This document shows positions 17,632 through 27,856 of a stretch of 64,000 nt of DNA, in pieces (position 1 is the first letter of the stretch; every line of letters begins with the position of its first letter). Position numbers and translations under genes: made by a program. A model generated the notes under the pieces. It did not search any database and was not told the origin of the DNA. It worked only from the letters and a program-made list of their open reading frames with translations. Where the stretch lies: the NCBI RefSeq assembly GCF_024159085.1, contig NZ_JAMZDE010000003.1:186001-250000 (forward strand), in the 5' to 3' direction. This DNA is from Idiomarina rhizosphaerae. GTDB taxonomy: Bacteria; Pseudomonadota; Gammaproteobacteria; Enterobacterales; Alteromonadaceae.

Positions 17632-18572
17632 TCCGCTATGTCGTCGGCGACTTCTTTGTTGGCTTCCATAAAGCGCATTGAAGGAACAAAGAAACCGGCG
17701 CTGGAAACGGCTTGTGAGTAATCGAGTAAGGGGTCGTAAGCTCCCTGTTCATCGGCGTAATAACGGTTCTTTAGCCACTGGACAACCATTTTCGGCGAAT
17801 GGCTAAAGTACATGGCCAGTAGCCCCTGTTCACGCAAGTCGCCCCAGGGCATATTCTGCCGTAATAGCGGAATAGGCTGTTCGTTACTGTCAATTAAGCG
17901 ACTTTTCGCGGCGTGAGTGATACCTTCTATTTTAGCTTCCGATAAACGTTCACCGGATACTTTCTCGCGTCCCATTAGCAGTTCCTGCTTTTCAGGGCCC
18001 AGGTAGTCCCAACGACGCAAGTCATGCCGAAACTTCTGTACGAATAAGTAGCTGCCGTCAACAAAGTCCGCATCGTCCTGCGCCTCAACTAATGCGACTT
18101 TACGCTTACGCATACCCCGCGGATTATCCGGAGCATCGATAAAGCCGGTTAAATCGCGGCCGTCCAGGTAACGGAAGGAACGGATTTGCTCAGCCACTTC
18201 AATGTCGTAGCCAAACCATTCCATTAACGTGCGTCCCGCCAGATAATTGGCGTCAAAACGGTCACAACGAATCTGTATAACAAGATCATAGGGGTGTCTT
18301 GGCGCTTCACGGTCACCATCGCTGAGCTCGGGAAAAGCCTGCAAGTGCAGTGGTCGCTTATGCGGATAGAGAATATCCCAGTAGTCAGCGCCAATACCCA
18401 CAAAGCCTGTTAACATGCCTTCAGAGAAACGGGCGTCAAGATCGCGTAAAATTGCTGGAAAACGAGCTAACTTGCGACGTAAACTTTCAACGTCGTCGCT
18501 CATGACGTGACAAAACAACGTCAGACCATGCAGATTAGGTTCCGCGTAGACTCCTGACTGAGCTTTATCCAC
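17607..18572 (-). CDS. DyP-type haem peroxidase, YfeX-like
   Basis: A 321-residue dye-decolourising peroxidase without a signal peptide. The motif [17 protein letters not shown] (about residues 136-152) corresponds to GFxDGTxNP and keeps the catalytic aspartate, although the usual Gly-Thr is Ala-Pro here. The proximal haem histidine is in [10 protein letters not shown] (about 219-228), and the distal arginine precedes the QNMPWGD loop (about 241-247). Members use hydrogen peroxide to oxidise dyes and porphyrinogens; the natural substrate is unclear. The gene's 3' end overlaps argR, and its 5' end is divergent from a DUF885 lipoprotein gene. Confidence 0.9.
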   Translation of the reverse strand: MDKAQSGVYAEPNLHGLTLFCHVMSDDVESLRRKLARFPAILRDLDARFSEGMLTGFVGIGADYWDILYPHKRPLHLQAFPELSDGDREAPRHPYDLVIQIRCDRFDANYLAGRTLMEWFGYDIEVAEQIRSFRYLDGRDLTGFIDAPDNPRGMRKRKVALVEAQDDADFVDGSYLFVQKFRHDLRRWDYLGPEKQELLMGREKVSGERLSEAKIEGITHAAKSRLIDSNEQPIPLLRQNMPWGDLREQGLLAMYFSHSPKMVVQWLKNRYYADEQGAYDPLLDYSQAVSSAGFFVPSMRFMEANKEVADDIADYEEGSTA

Positions 18573-18688
18573 CCTATTCTCCCATTTAACTGTTATTTTT
18601 GTGGGTTCGTTCTATTCGCTTTTACATTAATTAGCGTAAGAGGCATTATAGAATGCCTGTATTCGTTATGACACCGCAAGGAAAAATC

Positions 18689-20431
18689 ATGCGTAATCTG
18701 ATACTTATTTTTGGTTTGCTGGGCGTTACAGCCTGCACCACCACAGCTGATAACCAAACCCAGCGTAGCAGCACACAGCAACAGAGCCCCGCTGCCGAGT
18801 TTCATCAGCTTGCTGACACCATCTGGGAAGAACTGAATAAGTCCAGCGATACTGAGCTGACCGATATGTCACCAGAGGCGTTAGAAGAACGCTATCAACA
18901 ACGCTCAGAGTGGCTCGAACAGCTTAACGCCGTTAACCTTAACGCGCTTAGCCGGGATGACCAAATTAATCATGCGATGATCCATTATACGTTAAAAAAT
19001 AAAGTGGATGAGTATCGTTTTAAAGCACACTACATGCCATTGACAGCAGAGGGTAGTTTCCATAGTTCTCTTGCTTTTATGCCATCGTACACCTCGTTCT
19101 CTTCGGCTGAAGATTATCAGAATTACATTGCGAAACTGCGTTCCATTCCTCGTTACATGGAACAACAAACGCATTGGTTGCGTAAGGCGATAGAAGAAGG
19201 TTATACCCAGCCAGCTGCCGCCATGGCGGGCTTTGAAGAGAGCATACTGGCCTACATTGTGCAGGACGCTGATCAAAGCGTTTATTTCTCGCCGTTTTCC
19301 AAACAACCGGGCTTTATTAATGACGAGCAATGGAAGCAACTAAAAGAAGATGCCTTAACAGCCATTGACCAGCAAGTCATGCCGGCGTATGACGACTATT
19401 TTAACTTTATGGTCACCGAATATCTTCCAAATGCGCGTGAAACCATTGGTGCCAGCGAGCTGCCTAATGGCGACGCTTTTTATCAAAATCGTATTAAACA
19501 TTACACGACGTTAGATTTAACCGCGGATGAAATTCACCAAATTGGTCTCCAGGAAGTGGCGCGTATTCGTGGTGAAATGCTGGAAGCTATTGAAGCAAGC
19601 GGGTTTGATGGCAGCTTTGATGAGTTCGTCGAATTTCTACGTACTGACGACCAGTTTTACCCTGAAACGGCAGAAGAGCTCCTGCAATATGCTGCCTGGA
19701 TAGCAAAAAAAATGGATGGCGAATTACCCAAGCTGTTCAAAACCCTACCGCGTAAGCCATACGGCATTGCCCCAGTTCCTGAGGAGATAGCTCCAAAATA
19801 CACCACGGGCCGCTATTCGGGAACGAATCGCGACGACCGCGCCGGTTTTTATTGGGTAAATACCTACGCTCTGGATCGCCGTCCGTTGTATCAGATGGAA
19901 GCGTTGACATTGCACGAAGCTGTGCCTGGTCACCATTTGCAAAACGCTCTGGCGGGCGAGTTAGAAAACTTACCGGAGTACCGTCAGCAAACTTATATTT
20001 CAGCTTTTGGTGAAGGTTGGGGCTTGTACTCTGAGTACTTAGGGCTGGAAGCCGGTTTCTATGAAGACCCTTACAGCAACTTTGGTCGTTTAAGCTACGA
20101 AATGTGGCGTGCGGCGCGCTTAGTGGTTGATACCGGTATGCATGCGAAAGGCTGGAGTCGTGAACGTGCGATGGACTTTATGGCGAGTAATACCGCGTTG
20201 TCACTGCATAATGTGAAAACCGAAATTGACCGTTACATTACCTGGCCTGCACAGGCACTTTCGTACAAGCTGGGCGAACTGACCATTAAGCGTTTGCGAA
20301 CCGAGGCAGAACAACAGTTAGGTGATAAGTTCGATATTCGTGAGTTCCACGATGCGGTACTGGAAAACGGCAGCGTGCCACTGAAAGTACTCGAGCAACA
20401 CATCAACGACTGGATAGCCGAGCAGAAATAG
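18689..20431 (+). CDS. DUF885 family lipoprotein, putative zinc peptidase
   Basis: A 580-residue lipoprotein. I chose the ATG at 18689, which has AAGGA upstream and leads directly into MRNLILIFGLLGVTAC, a lipoprotein signal with the lipobox cysteine at residue 16. An upstream ATG at 18653 would place charged residues before it. The body is a DUF885 domain. The zinc-site motif LHEAVPGHHLQ lies near residues 409-419 and a second acidic motif, AFGEGWGLYSEYLG, near 441-454, as in gluzincin metallopeptidases. It is probably anchored in the outer or inner membrane facing the periplasm. The substrate is unknown. Confidence 0.85.
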   Translation: MRNLILIFGLLGVTACTTTADNQTQRSSTQQQSPAAEFHQLADTIWEELNKSSDTELTDMSPEALEERYQQRSEWLEQLNAVNLNALSRDDQINHAMIHYTLKNKVDEYRFKAHYMPLTAEGSFHSSLAFMPSYTSFSSAEDYQNYIAKLRSIPRYMEQQTHWLRKAIEEGYTQPAAAMAGFEESILAYIVQDADQSVYFSPFSKQPGFINDEQWKQLKEDALTAIDQQVMPAYDDYFNFMVTEYLPNARETIGASELPNGDAFYQNRIKHYTTLDLTADEIHQIGLQEVARIRGEMLEAIEASGFDGSFDEFVEFLRTDDQFYPETAEELLQYAAWIAKKMDGELPKLFKTLPRKPYGIAPVPEEIAPKYTTGRYSGTNRDDRAGFYWVNTYALDRRPLYQMEALTLHEAVPGHHLQNALAGELENLPEYRQQTYISAFGEGWGLYSEYLGLEAGFYEDPYSNFGRLSYEMWRAARLVVDTGMHAKGWSRERAMDFMASNTALSLHNVKTEIDRYITWPAQALSYKLGELTIKRLRTEAEQQLGDKFDIREFHDAVLENGSVPLKVLEQHINDWIAEQK

Positions 20432-20446
20432 AACAGCTCCCACCGC

Positions 20447-20468
20447 GTAGCCTGACGTTCACGTCAGG
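20447..20468 (+). repeat. Single REP unit, CG variant
   Basis: GTAG followed by CCTGACGT-TC-ACGTCAGG, with no inverted partner within the usual distance. It lies 15 bases after the DUF885 stop, next to a member of the second repeat family. Confidence 0.88.
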
Positions 20469-20507
20469 TTCGATGGGTAGGTTACTCACTTATTTCGCTT
20501 GAGCATT

Positions 20508-20599
20508 GAGTACTTCTGTGACGGAGACGCTACGAGCTCATCCATGAGGGCTTGACGAAGGCCTTCCATGGCCTTCGACACTCCGCCACAGAAGTACTC
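20508..20599. repeat. Long inverted-repeat element, copy 2 (second repeat family)
   Basis: Arms GAGTACTTCTGTGACGGAG (20508-20526) and CTCCGCCACAGAAGTACTC (20581-20599) are complementary in 18 of 19 positions. The loop contains TCCATGAGGGCTTGACGAAG and CCTTCCATGGCC. Downstream to 20640 are short AACGCTCAC repeats shared with 15598-15675. The loop resembles copies 1 and 3 only in its CCATGG and GGGCTTG parts. Confidence 0.75.
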
Positions 20600-20744
20600 A
20601 ACACTCACAACGCTCACAACGCTCACAAGTGAAGAACCTTCCCCTTTCTTTTGCTTAATGTGACTGATAGTTTTTATCTGCATAATTAGCTCCTGCCTGA
20701 ACAACTTACGTATAGCCCATTAAGAAACGACCCGAAAATTAGGC

Positions 20745-20770
20745 ACAAAAAAACCGCCGAAGCGGTTTTA
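20745..20770 (-). terminator. Rho-independent terminator after acnB
   Basis: AAACCGC-cgaa-GCGGTTT forms a short GC-rich hairpin. Read on the minus strand it is followed by a run of seven T, so it fits termination of the acnB transcript. Confidence 0.8.
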
Positions 20771-20817
20771 GGGAGACTTATTTGGGAATGAAAACACATT
20801 ATGGCCGGTAGCAAGAA

Positions 20818-20873
20818 GTAGCCTGACGTTTACGTCAGGTGAGATATCCCACCTGACATGAATGTCAGGCTAC
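20818..20873. repeat. REP pair (BIME), CG/CA variants
   Basis: CCTGACGT-TT-ACGTCAGG and CCTGACAT-GA-ATGTCAGG framed by GTAG and CTAC, with a 12-base linker that is itself near-palindromic (GAGATATC). It lies in the acnB 3' region, upstream of the hairpin terminator in the transcript. Confidence 0.92.
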
Positions 20874-20899
20874 ATACGTCCTTGCAACCTAAGCACTCA

Positions 20900-23488
20900 T
20901 TAAGCCACGTTGATGGTTGGGATGATGTTTTCCTTGGCCGCTTTTTCTGCGTCGCGGAAGGCATCCATCTGATCGAAGTTCAGGTACTTATAAACTTCGC
21001 CAGCCATTGAGTTGATGTCCTGTGCGTACTCCAGATACTCTTCCGGAGTTGGCAGTCGACCAACGATAGCACCGACAGCTGCGAGCTCTGCAGAAGTCAG
21101 GTAAACGTTTGCGCCGTCACCCAAGCGGTTCGGGAAGTTACGCGTTGAGGTAGACAGTACCGTTGCGCCTGGTTCTACCCGTGCCTGGTTACCCATACAC
21201 AGTGAACAACCCGGCATTTCAGTACGAACACCGTTACGCTCGTAAATGTCGTAGTAGCCTTCAACTTCCAGCTGAGCTTTGTCCATTTTCGTTGGTGGTG
21301 CAATCCACAAACGGGTATTTAATGGGTCAGAGTTTTTCTCTAACAATTTGCCTGCAGCGCGGAAGTGACCAATGTTCGTCATGCACGAACCAATGAAAAC
21401 TTCATCCACGTTGTTGCCTGCAACTTCGCTCAGGAACTTCGCGTCGTCCGGGTCGTTCGGACAACAAACGATAGGCTCTTTAATGTCGTTCAGGTCAATT
21501 TCGATAACCGTTGCGTAGTCGGCGTCTTTGTCCGCACGAGTCAGCTCTGGGTTTTCTAACCACTCTTCCATCTTACGGGCACGACGTTCCAGCGTACGCG
21601 CGTCGCCGTAGCCTTCGTTGATCATCCAGCGCAGCATGGTGATGTTAGAACGCAGGTACTCGGCAACCGACTCTTCTGACAGGTCGATAGTACAACCGGC
21701 AGCTGAACGCTCAGCAGAAGCATCCGACAATTCAAACGCCTGCTCTACGGTTAAGTGGTCAAGACCTTCAATTTCCAGGATACGGCCCGAGAAGATGTTT
21801 TTCTTGCCGCGCTTATCAACGGTCAGGTGACCTTCTTTGATAGCGAAAGCCGGAATGGCGTGAACCAGGTCACGTAAAGTAATACCCGGCTGCATTTCAC
21901 CTTTGAAACGCACCAATACAGATTCAGGCATATCCAGTGGCATAACACCGGTAGCTGCAGCGAAGGCAACCAGACCAGAGCCTGCCGGGAATGAAATACC
22001 CAGAGGGAAGCGAGTATGTGAGTCACCACCGGTACCAACAGTGTCTGGCAACAACATACGGTTTAACCAGCTGTGGATGATACCGTCGCCAGGACGTAAA
22101 CTTACACCGCCACGGTTCATGATGAAGTCAGGCAAGGTGTGCTGAGTTTCAACGTCAACCGGCTTAGGATAAGCGGCGGTGTGGCAGAACGACTGCATAA
22201 CTAAGTCTGAGTTAAAGCCAAGGCATGCCAGGTCTTTTAGCTCGTCACGAGTCATAGGGCCAGTGGTATCCTGAGAGCCTACAGTGGTCATCTTAGGTTC
22301 GCAGTAAGCGCCTGGACGAACACCTTCCATACCACAAGCTTTGCCGACCAATTTTTGCGCCAGCGAGAAACCTTTGCCGCTGTCGGCTGGTTGCTCTGGC
22401 TTGCGGAACAAGTCTGACGGCCCCATGCCCAGAGATTCGCGTGCTTTTTCTGTCAGGCCACGACCAATGATCAGGTTAATACGGCCACCGGCGCGTACTT
22501 CATCTAAAATGACGCGAGACGCATAATCGTACTCGGCAATAATTTCGCCAGCTTCGTTTTCGATTTTTCCTTCGTATGGGTAGATAGTGATGACATCACC
22601 CATGTTCATTTTTTCAACGTCGGCTTCAAACACCAACGCGCCTGCGTCTTTCATAGTGTTGAAGAAAATAGGCGCGACTTTAGAACCAATGCAGATACCA
22701 CCGGCGCGTTTATTCGGTGTGCCAGGCATGTCTTCGCCAATGTTCCACAATACTGAGTTAGTTGCCGACTTACGTGAAGAACCGGTACCCACTACGTCGC
22801 CAACGAAAGCAACCGGGTGACCTTTTTCTTTCAATTCTTCAATTTGCTTGCCTGCATCGGTAATGCCTTCACGTGGCATTTTATACATAGCTTTAGCATG
22901 CAAAGGAATGTCCGGGCGAGACCAGGCATCTGGTGCCGGAGACAGGTCATCGGTATTGGTTTCGCCAGTCACTTTAAAGACGGTCGCTTTAATTGACTTA
23001 GCCAGCTCGTCGCTGTTGGTGAACCATTCAGCATTGGCCCAGGATTCAATTACTTCTTTAGCCAGCGCATTACCAGCTTTCATTTTCTCTTCCACGTCGT
23101 GGAAGGCGTCGAACATTAAGATGGTTTCTTTCAGCTCTTTAGCGGCCAGTTCAGCCAGCTGAGAGTCGTCCAGTAATTCCACCAAAGTAACGATATTGTA
23201 ACCGCCGTGCATATTGCCCAACAGTTTCACTGCGTATTCTTTACTCACAACCGGGCTTTCAATTTCGCCCTTAACAACGGCGCTTAAGAAGCCTGCTTTA
23301 ACATAAGCCGCTTCATCCACACCAGGTGGTACACGCTCTGCTAAAAGCTCGACCAGAAAGTCTTCCTCGCCTGCTGGAGGATTTTTCAGTAACTCCACTA
23401 AATCGGCTACTTGCTCGGCGTTTAATGGCTTCGGAGGGATGCCTTCTACGGCGCGCTCTTCTACGTGCTGACGATATTCTTTAAGCAC
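20900..23488 (-). CDS. acnB: Aconitate hydratase B
   Basis: An 862-residue [4Fe-4S] enzyme that isomerises citrate and isocitrate and also acts on 2-methyl-cis-aconitate. AcnB order is visible: an N-terminal HEAT-like domain (about residues 1-160), then the swivelling domain with [16 protein letters not shown] (about 230-245), then the catalytic domains with [15 protein letters not shown] (about 491-505). The cluster cysteines are in [14 protein letters not shown] (about 708-721) and [13 protein letters not shown] (about 767-779). Length equals E. coli AcnB (865). A perfect TATAAT -10 hexamer lies upstream on the minus strand. In E. coli acnB follows lpd; here RND, metal-efflux and peptidase genes lie between them. 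Confidence 0.97.
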   Translation of the reverse strand: MLKEYRQHVEERAVEGIPPKPLNAEQVADLVELLKNPPAGEEDFLVELLAERVPPGVDEAAYVKAGFLSAVVKGEIESPVVSKEYAVKLLGNMHGGYNIVTLVELLDDSQLAELAAKELKETILMFDAFHDVEEKMKAGNALAKEVIESWANAEWFTNSDELAKSIKATVFKVTGETNTDDLSPAPDAWSRPDIPLHAKAMYKMPREGITDAGKQIEELKEKGHPVAFVGDVVGTGSSRKSATNSVLWNIGEDMPGTPNKRAGGICIGSKVAPIFFNTMKDAGALVFEADVEKMNMGDVITIYPYEGKIENEAGEIIAEYDYASRVILDEVRAGGRINLIIGRGLTEKARESLGMGPSDLFRKPEQPADSGKGFSLAQKLVGKACGMEGVRPGAYCEPKMTTVGSQDTTGPMTRDELKDLACLGFNSDLVMQSFCHTAAYPKPVDVETQHTLPDFIMNRGGVSLRPGDGIIHSWLNRMLLPDTVGTGGDSHTRFPLGISFPAGSGLVAFAAATGVMPLDMPESVLVRFKGEMQPGITLRDLVHAIPAFAIKEGHLTVDKRGKKNIFSGRILEIEGLDHLTVEQAFELSDASAERSAAGCTIDLSEESVAEYLRSNITMLRWMINEGYGDARTLERRARKMEEWLENPELTRADKDADYATVIEIDLNDIKEPIVCCPNDPDDAKFLSEVAGNNVDEVFIGSCMTNIGHFRAAGKLLEKNSDPLNTRLWIAPPTKMDKAQLEVEGYYDIYERNGVRTEMPGCSLCMGNQARVEPGATVLSTSTRNFPNRLGDGANVYLTSAELAAVGAIVGRLPTPEEYLEYAQDINSMAGEVYKYLNFDQMDAFRDAEKAAKENIIPTINVA

Positions 23489-23543
23489 TTATAGTACCTC
23501 TCATTTGCTTGCATGAATTCTAGACGGTTCACTAGTGCGGCGC

Positions 23544-23549
23544 ATTATA
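23544..23549 (-). promoter_or_regulatory. Candidate -10 box of acnB promoter
   Basis: TATAAT on the minus strand, 56 bases before the acnB start codon. No good -35 hexamer is seen at 16-18 bases, so activator dependence is possible. The assignment is inferred from position and the exact -10 match. Confidence 0.4.
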
Positions 23550-23629
23550 CGGATTTTACTGTTAAATTCCCATGACACGGGGCTATAAAACAGATAATTC
23601 AGGGTATAAACGGGGTGAATGCGCCCGGG

Positions 23630-26600
23630 TTACGGGCGCGGTACTCGTTGCACTATGGCATACATAACAGGCACAACAAACAAGGTCAGCAAAGTGGCAA
23701 AACCAAGACCAAACATAATGACCGTTGCCATGCTGGCAAAGAAGTCGTCAAACAGCAGCGGTATCATGCCCAAAATGGTGGTGGCTGCCGCCATTCCTAC
23801 CGGACGAACACGGCTAACCGCAGCATCGCTTAACGCCTGAGCCGCCTCTTTACCCGCGTCCAGCTCAGCATTAACCTGCTCCAGCAACACTACACCGTTT
23901 TTAATCAGCATGCCGGAAAGGCTGAGGAAGCCGAGTAACGCCATAAAGCCAAAGGGTTTATCCAGTAGTAAGAGTCCAACAGTGACTCCAATAATGGAAA
24001 GTGGCACTGTCGTCCAAAGCACAGCGGCCTGACGAATGCTGTTAAACAGCAGCACGGTAATAATAAACATGACCAGGAAGCCCAGAGGCAAGGCGCCAAA
24101 CAACGCTTTTTCGGCTTTGCCGGCGGCTTCGTGCTCGCCGCCCCAGGTTAATTCGTAGCCTAGCGGTAAGTCGATAGCCTCAAGCTTAGGCCGGACACGT
24201 TCAAATACTTGTGCAGCAGTTTCCTCGCCCAGCAAGTCGTGGTCGGCCATAACGGTGAGTGTTCGCTTACGGTCACGGCGGAGTATTAAAGGGTCTTCCC
24301 AAACGACGTCAATTGAACGCGCAACTTGAGCCAAAGGTACAAAACGGTCGAACGCCGGACTGTAAATTTGCAGTTCCTGCCAATTATCCAAATCGACCCG
24401 CTCAGCTGCCGGCGCACGCTGCACTATCGGTAATAAATCGGTGCCATCGCGGTAGATACCAATTTGTCGACCCACAAAGTTGGCCAATAGCAGATTATTC
24501 ACGTCTTCTTTCGTAATACCTGCACGTCGGCCTGCCGCTTCGTCGTATTCTGGGCGCAACAGTTTGGTTGGCGTGCGCCAGTCAGAGCGAATATTTACCG
24601 CACCCGAATCTTCGGCAAGAATGGCCTGGGCCTTTTTACTTAGCTGACGGAGGGTATCAATATCCGGGCCGGAAAAACGTGCTTCAATTTTTGCCGGAGT
24701 AGCCGGGCCAATTTCAACCCGAATCAGTTTGTCCTCAACGTCCGGGTGCTCTTCGCGAATTCGCTGACGAATGTCGCGCATTAACGCATCCATTACGTCT
24801 TTATCTTCGACTCGCACCAGCAACTGCGCATAACTCTCGTAACTTTTCTCCACCAGATAAGTTAGGGTGAACCTCGGTGCTCCCTGGCCTATGGTCGTGG
24901 CCACCGAGATCACTTCACTTTTCTCCAGCAGGTAGTCTTCCAGCCGTTTAGAATCTTGTTCGGTATGACGAATATCCGTACCCTGTGGATACCAGAGATC
25001 GACATAAAATAACGGCGTTGTCGATGGTGGGAAAAATGCCTGTTTCACCTGACCAAACCCAACAACCGCAGATACCAACATCACTAGCATTACGAGCATA
25101 CTGATAATACGATGGCGCAGACACACCGATAGCATTGTCTTATAACCACGGTACACCGGGTGAGAGAAAACATCGTCCTGCTCATCACCACTACCAATGT
25201 CCTTCGCGGAATATAGGCGGTCAGCCAGAAACGGTATAAGCGTCAACGCAGTCACCCAGCTCAGCAGCAAGGAGATGAGCAACACCCAGAACAAACTTCC
25301 GGCAAATTCACCGGTGGCGTCTGACGACAAGCCAATTGGAGCGAAGGCAATAATGCCGATAACAGTCGCTCCCAGTAGTGGCCACTGGTTTTGCTTGACC
25401 ACACTAACCGCGGCATCCACTTTACTCATACCGCGTCGCATACCGACCATAATACCGTCGGCAATAACTATCGCGTTATCCACCAGCATGCCCAGCGCAA
25501 TAATCAACGCACCGAGGGAAACTCGTTGCAGGTTAATATCTCCTAGGCGCATAAAAATGAAGGTGCCCAACACGGTTAGCAACAAAACCGTGCCAATAAG
25601 CAAGCCACTGCGGAACCCCATGGTGAGCAGTAGCGCAATAATAACGATGGCCACAGCCTCTACCAAGTTCAGCAGAAAATCATTAACTGAGTTTTCGACC
25701 TGATGCGGTTGATCGTAAATGCGGTCAACCGACATTCCTACCGGTTTGGCATACTCCAGCTCATCCATTCGCTGTTGCAGACGCTCACCCACTTCCACAA
25801 CATTCACGTTATCCGCAAACGACAGTGCCAACCACAAGGAAGCCTTTCCGTTATAGCGCACCACATGATCCGGAATGTCTTTGGTTTCGCGGTAAATGGT
25901 CGCTACATCACGTAGATAGATTCTTTCAGCGGCTCCGGGATTACTGATAACCAGTTCTTCCATGTCTTCAACATCGGCAAATTCACCACTGGTGGCAATG
26001 CGCAAGGCTTCCTGGTCAACGGTTACTCGTCCGGCGTTTGCTACAGCATTCTGAGTTTGCAGCAGCCCGGCAATACGACTGGGAGGGATACCAAAATTTG
26101 CCAGACGTGAGCGCGATACTTCCACCACCACCTGCTCTTGCTGCTCTCCTGCAAGAGTCACTTTGCCTACACCATCAACTAAAACCAGTTCACGACGCAA
26201 AAAGTCAGCATAATGCTCAATATCTTTATAGGAATAATCCGGCCCGGTAATGGCCATCATAACGCCATACACATCGGCAAAATCATCGCGAATAATGGGT
26301 TCACTGGTGCCCGGAGGAAGCTGCCCTTTGGTGTCGTTAATTTTACGCCGCAATTCGTCCCATATTTGGTGCAAGTGCTCTTCACGGTAAATGCTTTTCA
26401 TCTCAACCGTTATTTGCGACAACCCGGGCTTGGAAATCGATTTTACGTGGTCGACGTAACTTAACTCCTGAATGGCATTTTCCAGCTTATAGGTTACCTC
26501 TTCTTCTACCTGTTGAGCTGATGCTCCCGGGTATGGCGTAATGACCATGGCCTGCTTAATGGTGAACTTGGGATCTTCCAGGCGGCCAAGCTGAGTCAGG

Positions 26601-26683
26601 GCAACCAAACCACCAATCAGCAGGATAAGGAATAACATCCAACTCGTGGTTTTTCGCTCCATGCTGTATTGAGCTATATTCAT
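23630..26683 (-). CDS. RND efflux pump inner-membrane transporter (HAE1-like)
   Basis: A 1017-residue RND permease with the standard two-fold layout: one helix at the N-terminus (about 15-31), a large periplasmic loop, six helices (about 335-535), a second periplasmic loop and five or more terminal helices. The proton-relay aspartate is in LGMLVDNAIVIADGIMVG within the fourth helix (about residues 396-413). It is closer to the VexK/AcrB-like hydrophobe-amphiphile group than to metal pumps, as it lacks the CusA methionines. Its start overlaps the adaptor gene stop by one base. No outer-membrane channel gene is nearby, so a TolC encoded elsewhere would be needed. Substrates are unknown. Confidence 0.9.
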   Translation of the reverse strand: MNIAQYSMERKTTSWMLFLILLIGGLVALTQLGRLEDPKFTIKQAMVITPYPGASAQQVEEEVTYKLENAIQELSYVDHVKSISKPGLSQITVEMKSIYREEHLHQIWDELRRKINDTKGQLPPGTSEPIIRDDFADVYGVMMAITGPDYSYKDIEHYADFLRRELVLVDGVGKVTLAGEQQEQVVVEVSRSRLANFGIPPSRIAGLLQTQNAVANAGRVTVDQEALRIATSGEFADVEDMEELVISNPGAAERIYLRDVATIYRETKDIPDHVVRYNGKASLWLALSFADNVNVVEVGERLQQRMDELEYAKPVGMSVDRIYDQPHQVENSVNDFLLNLVEAVAIVIIALLLTMGFRSGLLIGTVLLLTVLGTFIFMRLGDINLQRVSLGALIIALGMLVDNAIVIADGIMVGMRRGMSKVDAAVSVVKQNQWPLLGATVIGIIAFAPIGLSSDATGEFAGSLFWVLLISLLLSWVTALTLIPFLADRLYSAKDIGSGDEQDDVFSHPVYRGYKTMLSVCLRHRIISMLVMLVMLVSAVVGFGQVKQAFFPPSTTPLFYVDLWYPQGTDIRHTEQDSKRLEDYLLEKSEVISVATTIGQGAPRFTLTYLVEKSYESYAQLLVRVEDKDVMDALMRDIRQRIREEHPDVEDKLIRVEIGPATPAKIEARFSGPDIDTLRQLSKKAQAILAEDSGAVNIRSDWRTPTKLLRPEYDEAAGRRAGITKEDVNNLLLANFVGRQIGIYRDGTDLLPIVQRAPAAERVDLDNWQELQIYSPAFDRFVPLAQVARSIDVVWEDPLILRRDRKRTLTVMADHDLLGEETAAQVFERVRPKLEAIDLPLGYELTWGGEHEAAGKAEKALFGALPLGFLVMFIITVLLFNSIRQAAVLWTTVPLSIIGVTVGLLLLDKPFGFMALLGFLSLSGMLIKNGVVLLEQVNAELDAGKEAAQALSDAAVSRVRPVGMAAATTILGMIPLLFDDFFASMATVIMFGLGFATLLTLFVVPVMYAIVQRVPRP

Positions 26684-27750
26684 TACAGACCCCGTTCACG
26701 TTGCCATTCACGAACCTGCTGATTCTCTTTCAGCTGATGAACGCCGGCTATAACTATAGTTTCGCCCTCTTTCAGTCCGTCGAGTACCGTTAAGCCATCG
26801 TTGGTCATTGGCCCGACATTCACTTTACGTTTTTGCACGCGCATATCGTCGTTAACAACCCAGACATAGGAAGCATCGTTTGTTTCACTAAACACCGCTT
26901 TTGCCGGTACCACCATGCCTATTTGAGAGGAGCGCAGCACTTCATTAATGTCGACAATGACCGTTGCCGTCATACCCGGCAGAACGTTGATATTCTGCGG
27001 TTTCGGTAAAGTGAACACGACTTCATAAGTATTCGTCGCGCCGTCCGATTGTGAGTCCCACTCTTTTAAGTGAGCCGGATAAGTGAATTCCGGTGCGGCA
27101 TCAAAGCGTACTTCTGGCTGGTAATCGATTTGTTTTTTGACCTTGGCAAACAGTTTTTCCGGTACATTAATGCTGACATCAATAGCGTTGCTGATTTGTA
27201 AGGTAACAATAGGCTGCTTAGCCTGAACGTTTTCATAAGCTTCCACGGCCAGGTTCGCCACAACGCCGTCGAAAGGCGCAGTGAGCTTGGTATAGCCTAA
27301 ATTCGCTTTGGCGGTTTCGTAGTTTGATTTTGCCACCGCAAGCTCTGACTCTATCTGATCAAACTGCCCTTCCGACATGACTCCTTCATTAACCAAAACT
27401 TTGTTTCGGTCGTATTGAGATGATGCCAGCTCATATTGTGCTTTTGCCTGATCAGCAGCCAGTTGGTAGTCGGTTGGATCCAACTGCGCGATGAGATCGC
27501 CCTGCTTTACTTCGGTACCCGGGCGAGCTGGTAACTCAGTAATCTCACCTGCGACACGAAACGTCAGTTGAGCCACTTTGGCCGCCTCTACCACAGCAGG
27601 GAATTCACGTAACCGTGGCCCGTCGGCTTCAGTCACTTGCATAAGCCGCGCCGGGCGCGCCTGTTGAGTATCATTAACTTTTGTTTGTTCGCTGCATGCC
27701 GCTATAACAACAGCAGCCAGAGCGATAGAAAGAGGTTTCAGCCAGCGCAT
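26683..27750 (-). CDS. RND efflux periplasmic adaptor lipoprotein
   Basis: A 355-residue membrane-fusion protein. The signal MRWLKPLSIALAAVVIAAC ends in a lipobox cysteine at residue 19. It contains the biotinyl-lipoyl-like halves (GTEVKQGDLIAQLDPTDY and LGYTKLTAPFDGVVANL) with the alpha-helical hairpin between them (about residues 90-150), then the beta-barrel domain with VLPGMTATVIVDI and the membrane-proximal domain. It connects the RND permease encoded next to it to an outer-membrane channel. Transcribed divergently from a LysR-type regulator gene 106 bases away, which probably controls the pair. Confidence 0.9.
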   Translation of the reverse strand: MRWLKPLSIALAAVVIAACSEQTKVNDTQQARPARLMQVTEADGPRLREFPAVVEAAKVAQLTFRVAGEITELPARPGTEVKQGDLIAQLDPTDYQLAADQAKAQYELASSQYDRNKVLVNEGVMSEGQFDQIESELAVAKSNYETAKANLGYTKLTAPFDGVVANLAVEAYENVQAKQPIVTLQISNAIDVSINVPEKLFAKVKKQIDYQPEVRFDAAPEFTYPAHLKEWDSQSDGATNTYEVVFTLPKPQNINVLPGMTATVIVDINEVLRSSQIGMVVPAKAVFSETNDASYVWVVNDDMRVQKRKVNVGPMTNDGLTVLDGLKEGETIVIAGVHQLKENQQVREWQRERGL

Positions 27751-27856
27751 GAATTCAGTTCCGATATTTTCAGGGAAATTTAATTAGAATAAGTTTACCG
27801 CAAGTATAGTTACAGTTATATTGAATTAAAATTAAAAAGACCATCAGTTAAACTTA

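Noticed and set aside
20486-20704. 72-codon minus-strand open frame after the DUF885 gene
   Set aside because: It is made almost wholly of the second repeat family and its AACGCTCAC repeats; a translated repeat, not a gene.
25197-25703. 168-codon plus-strand frame opposite the RND pump gene
   Set aside because: Shadow of a well-supported 1017-codon RND gene; the translation has no family features.
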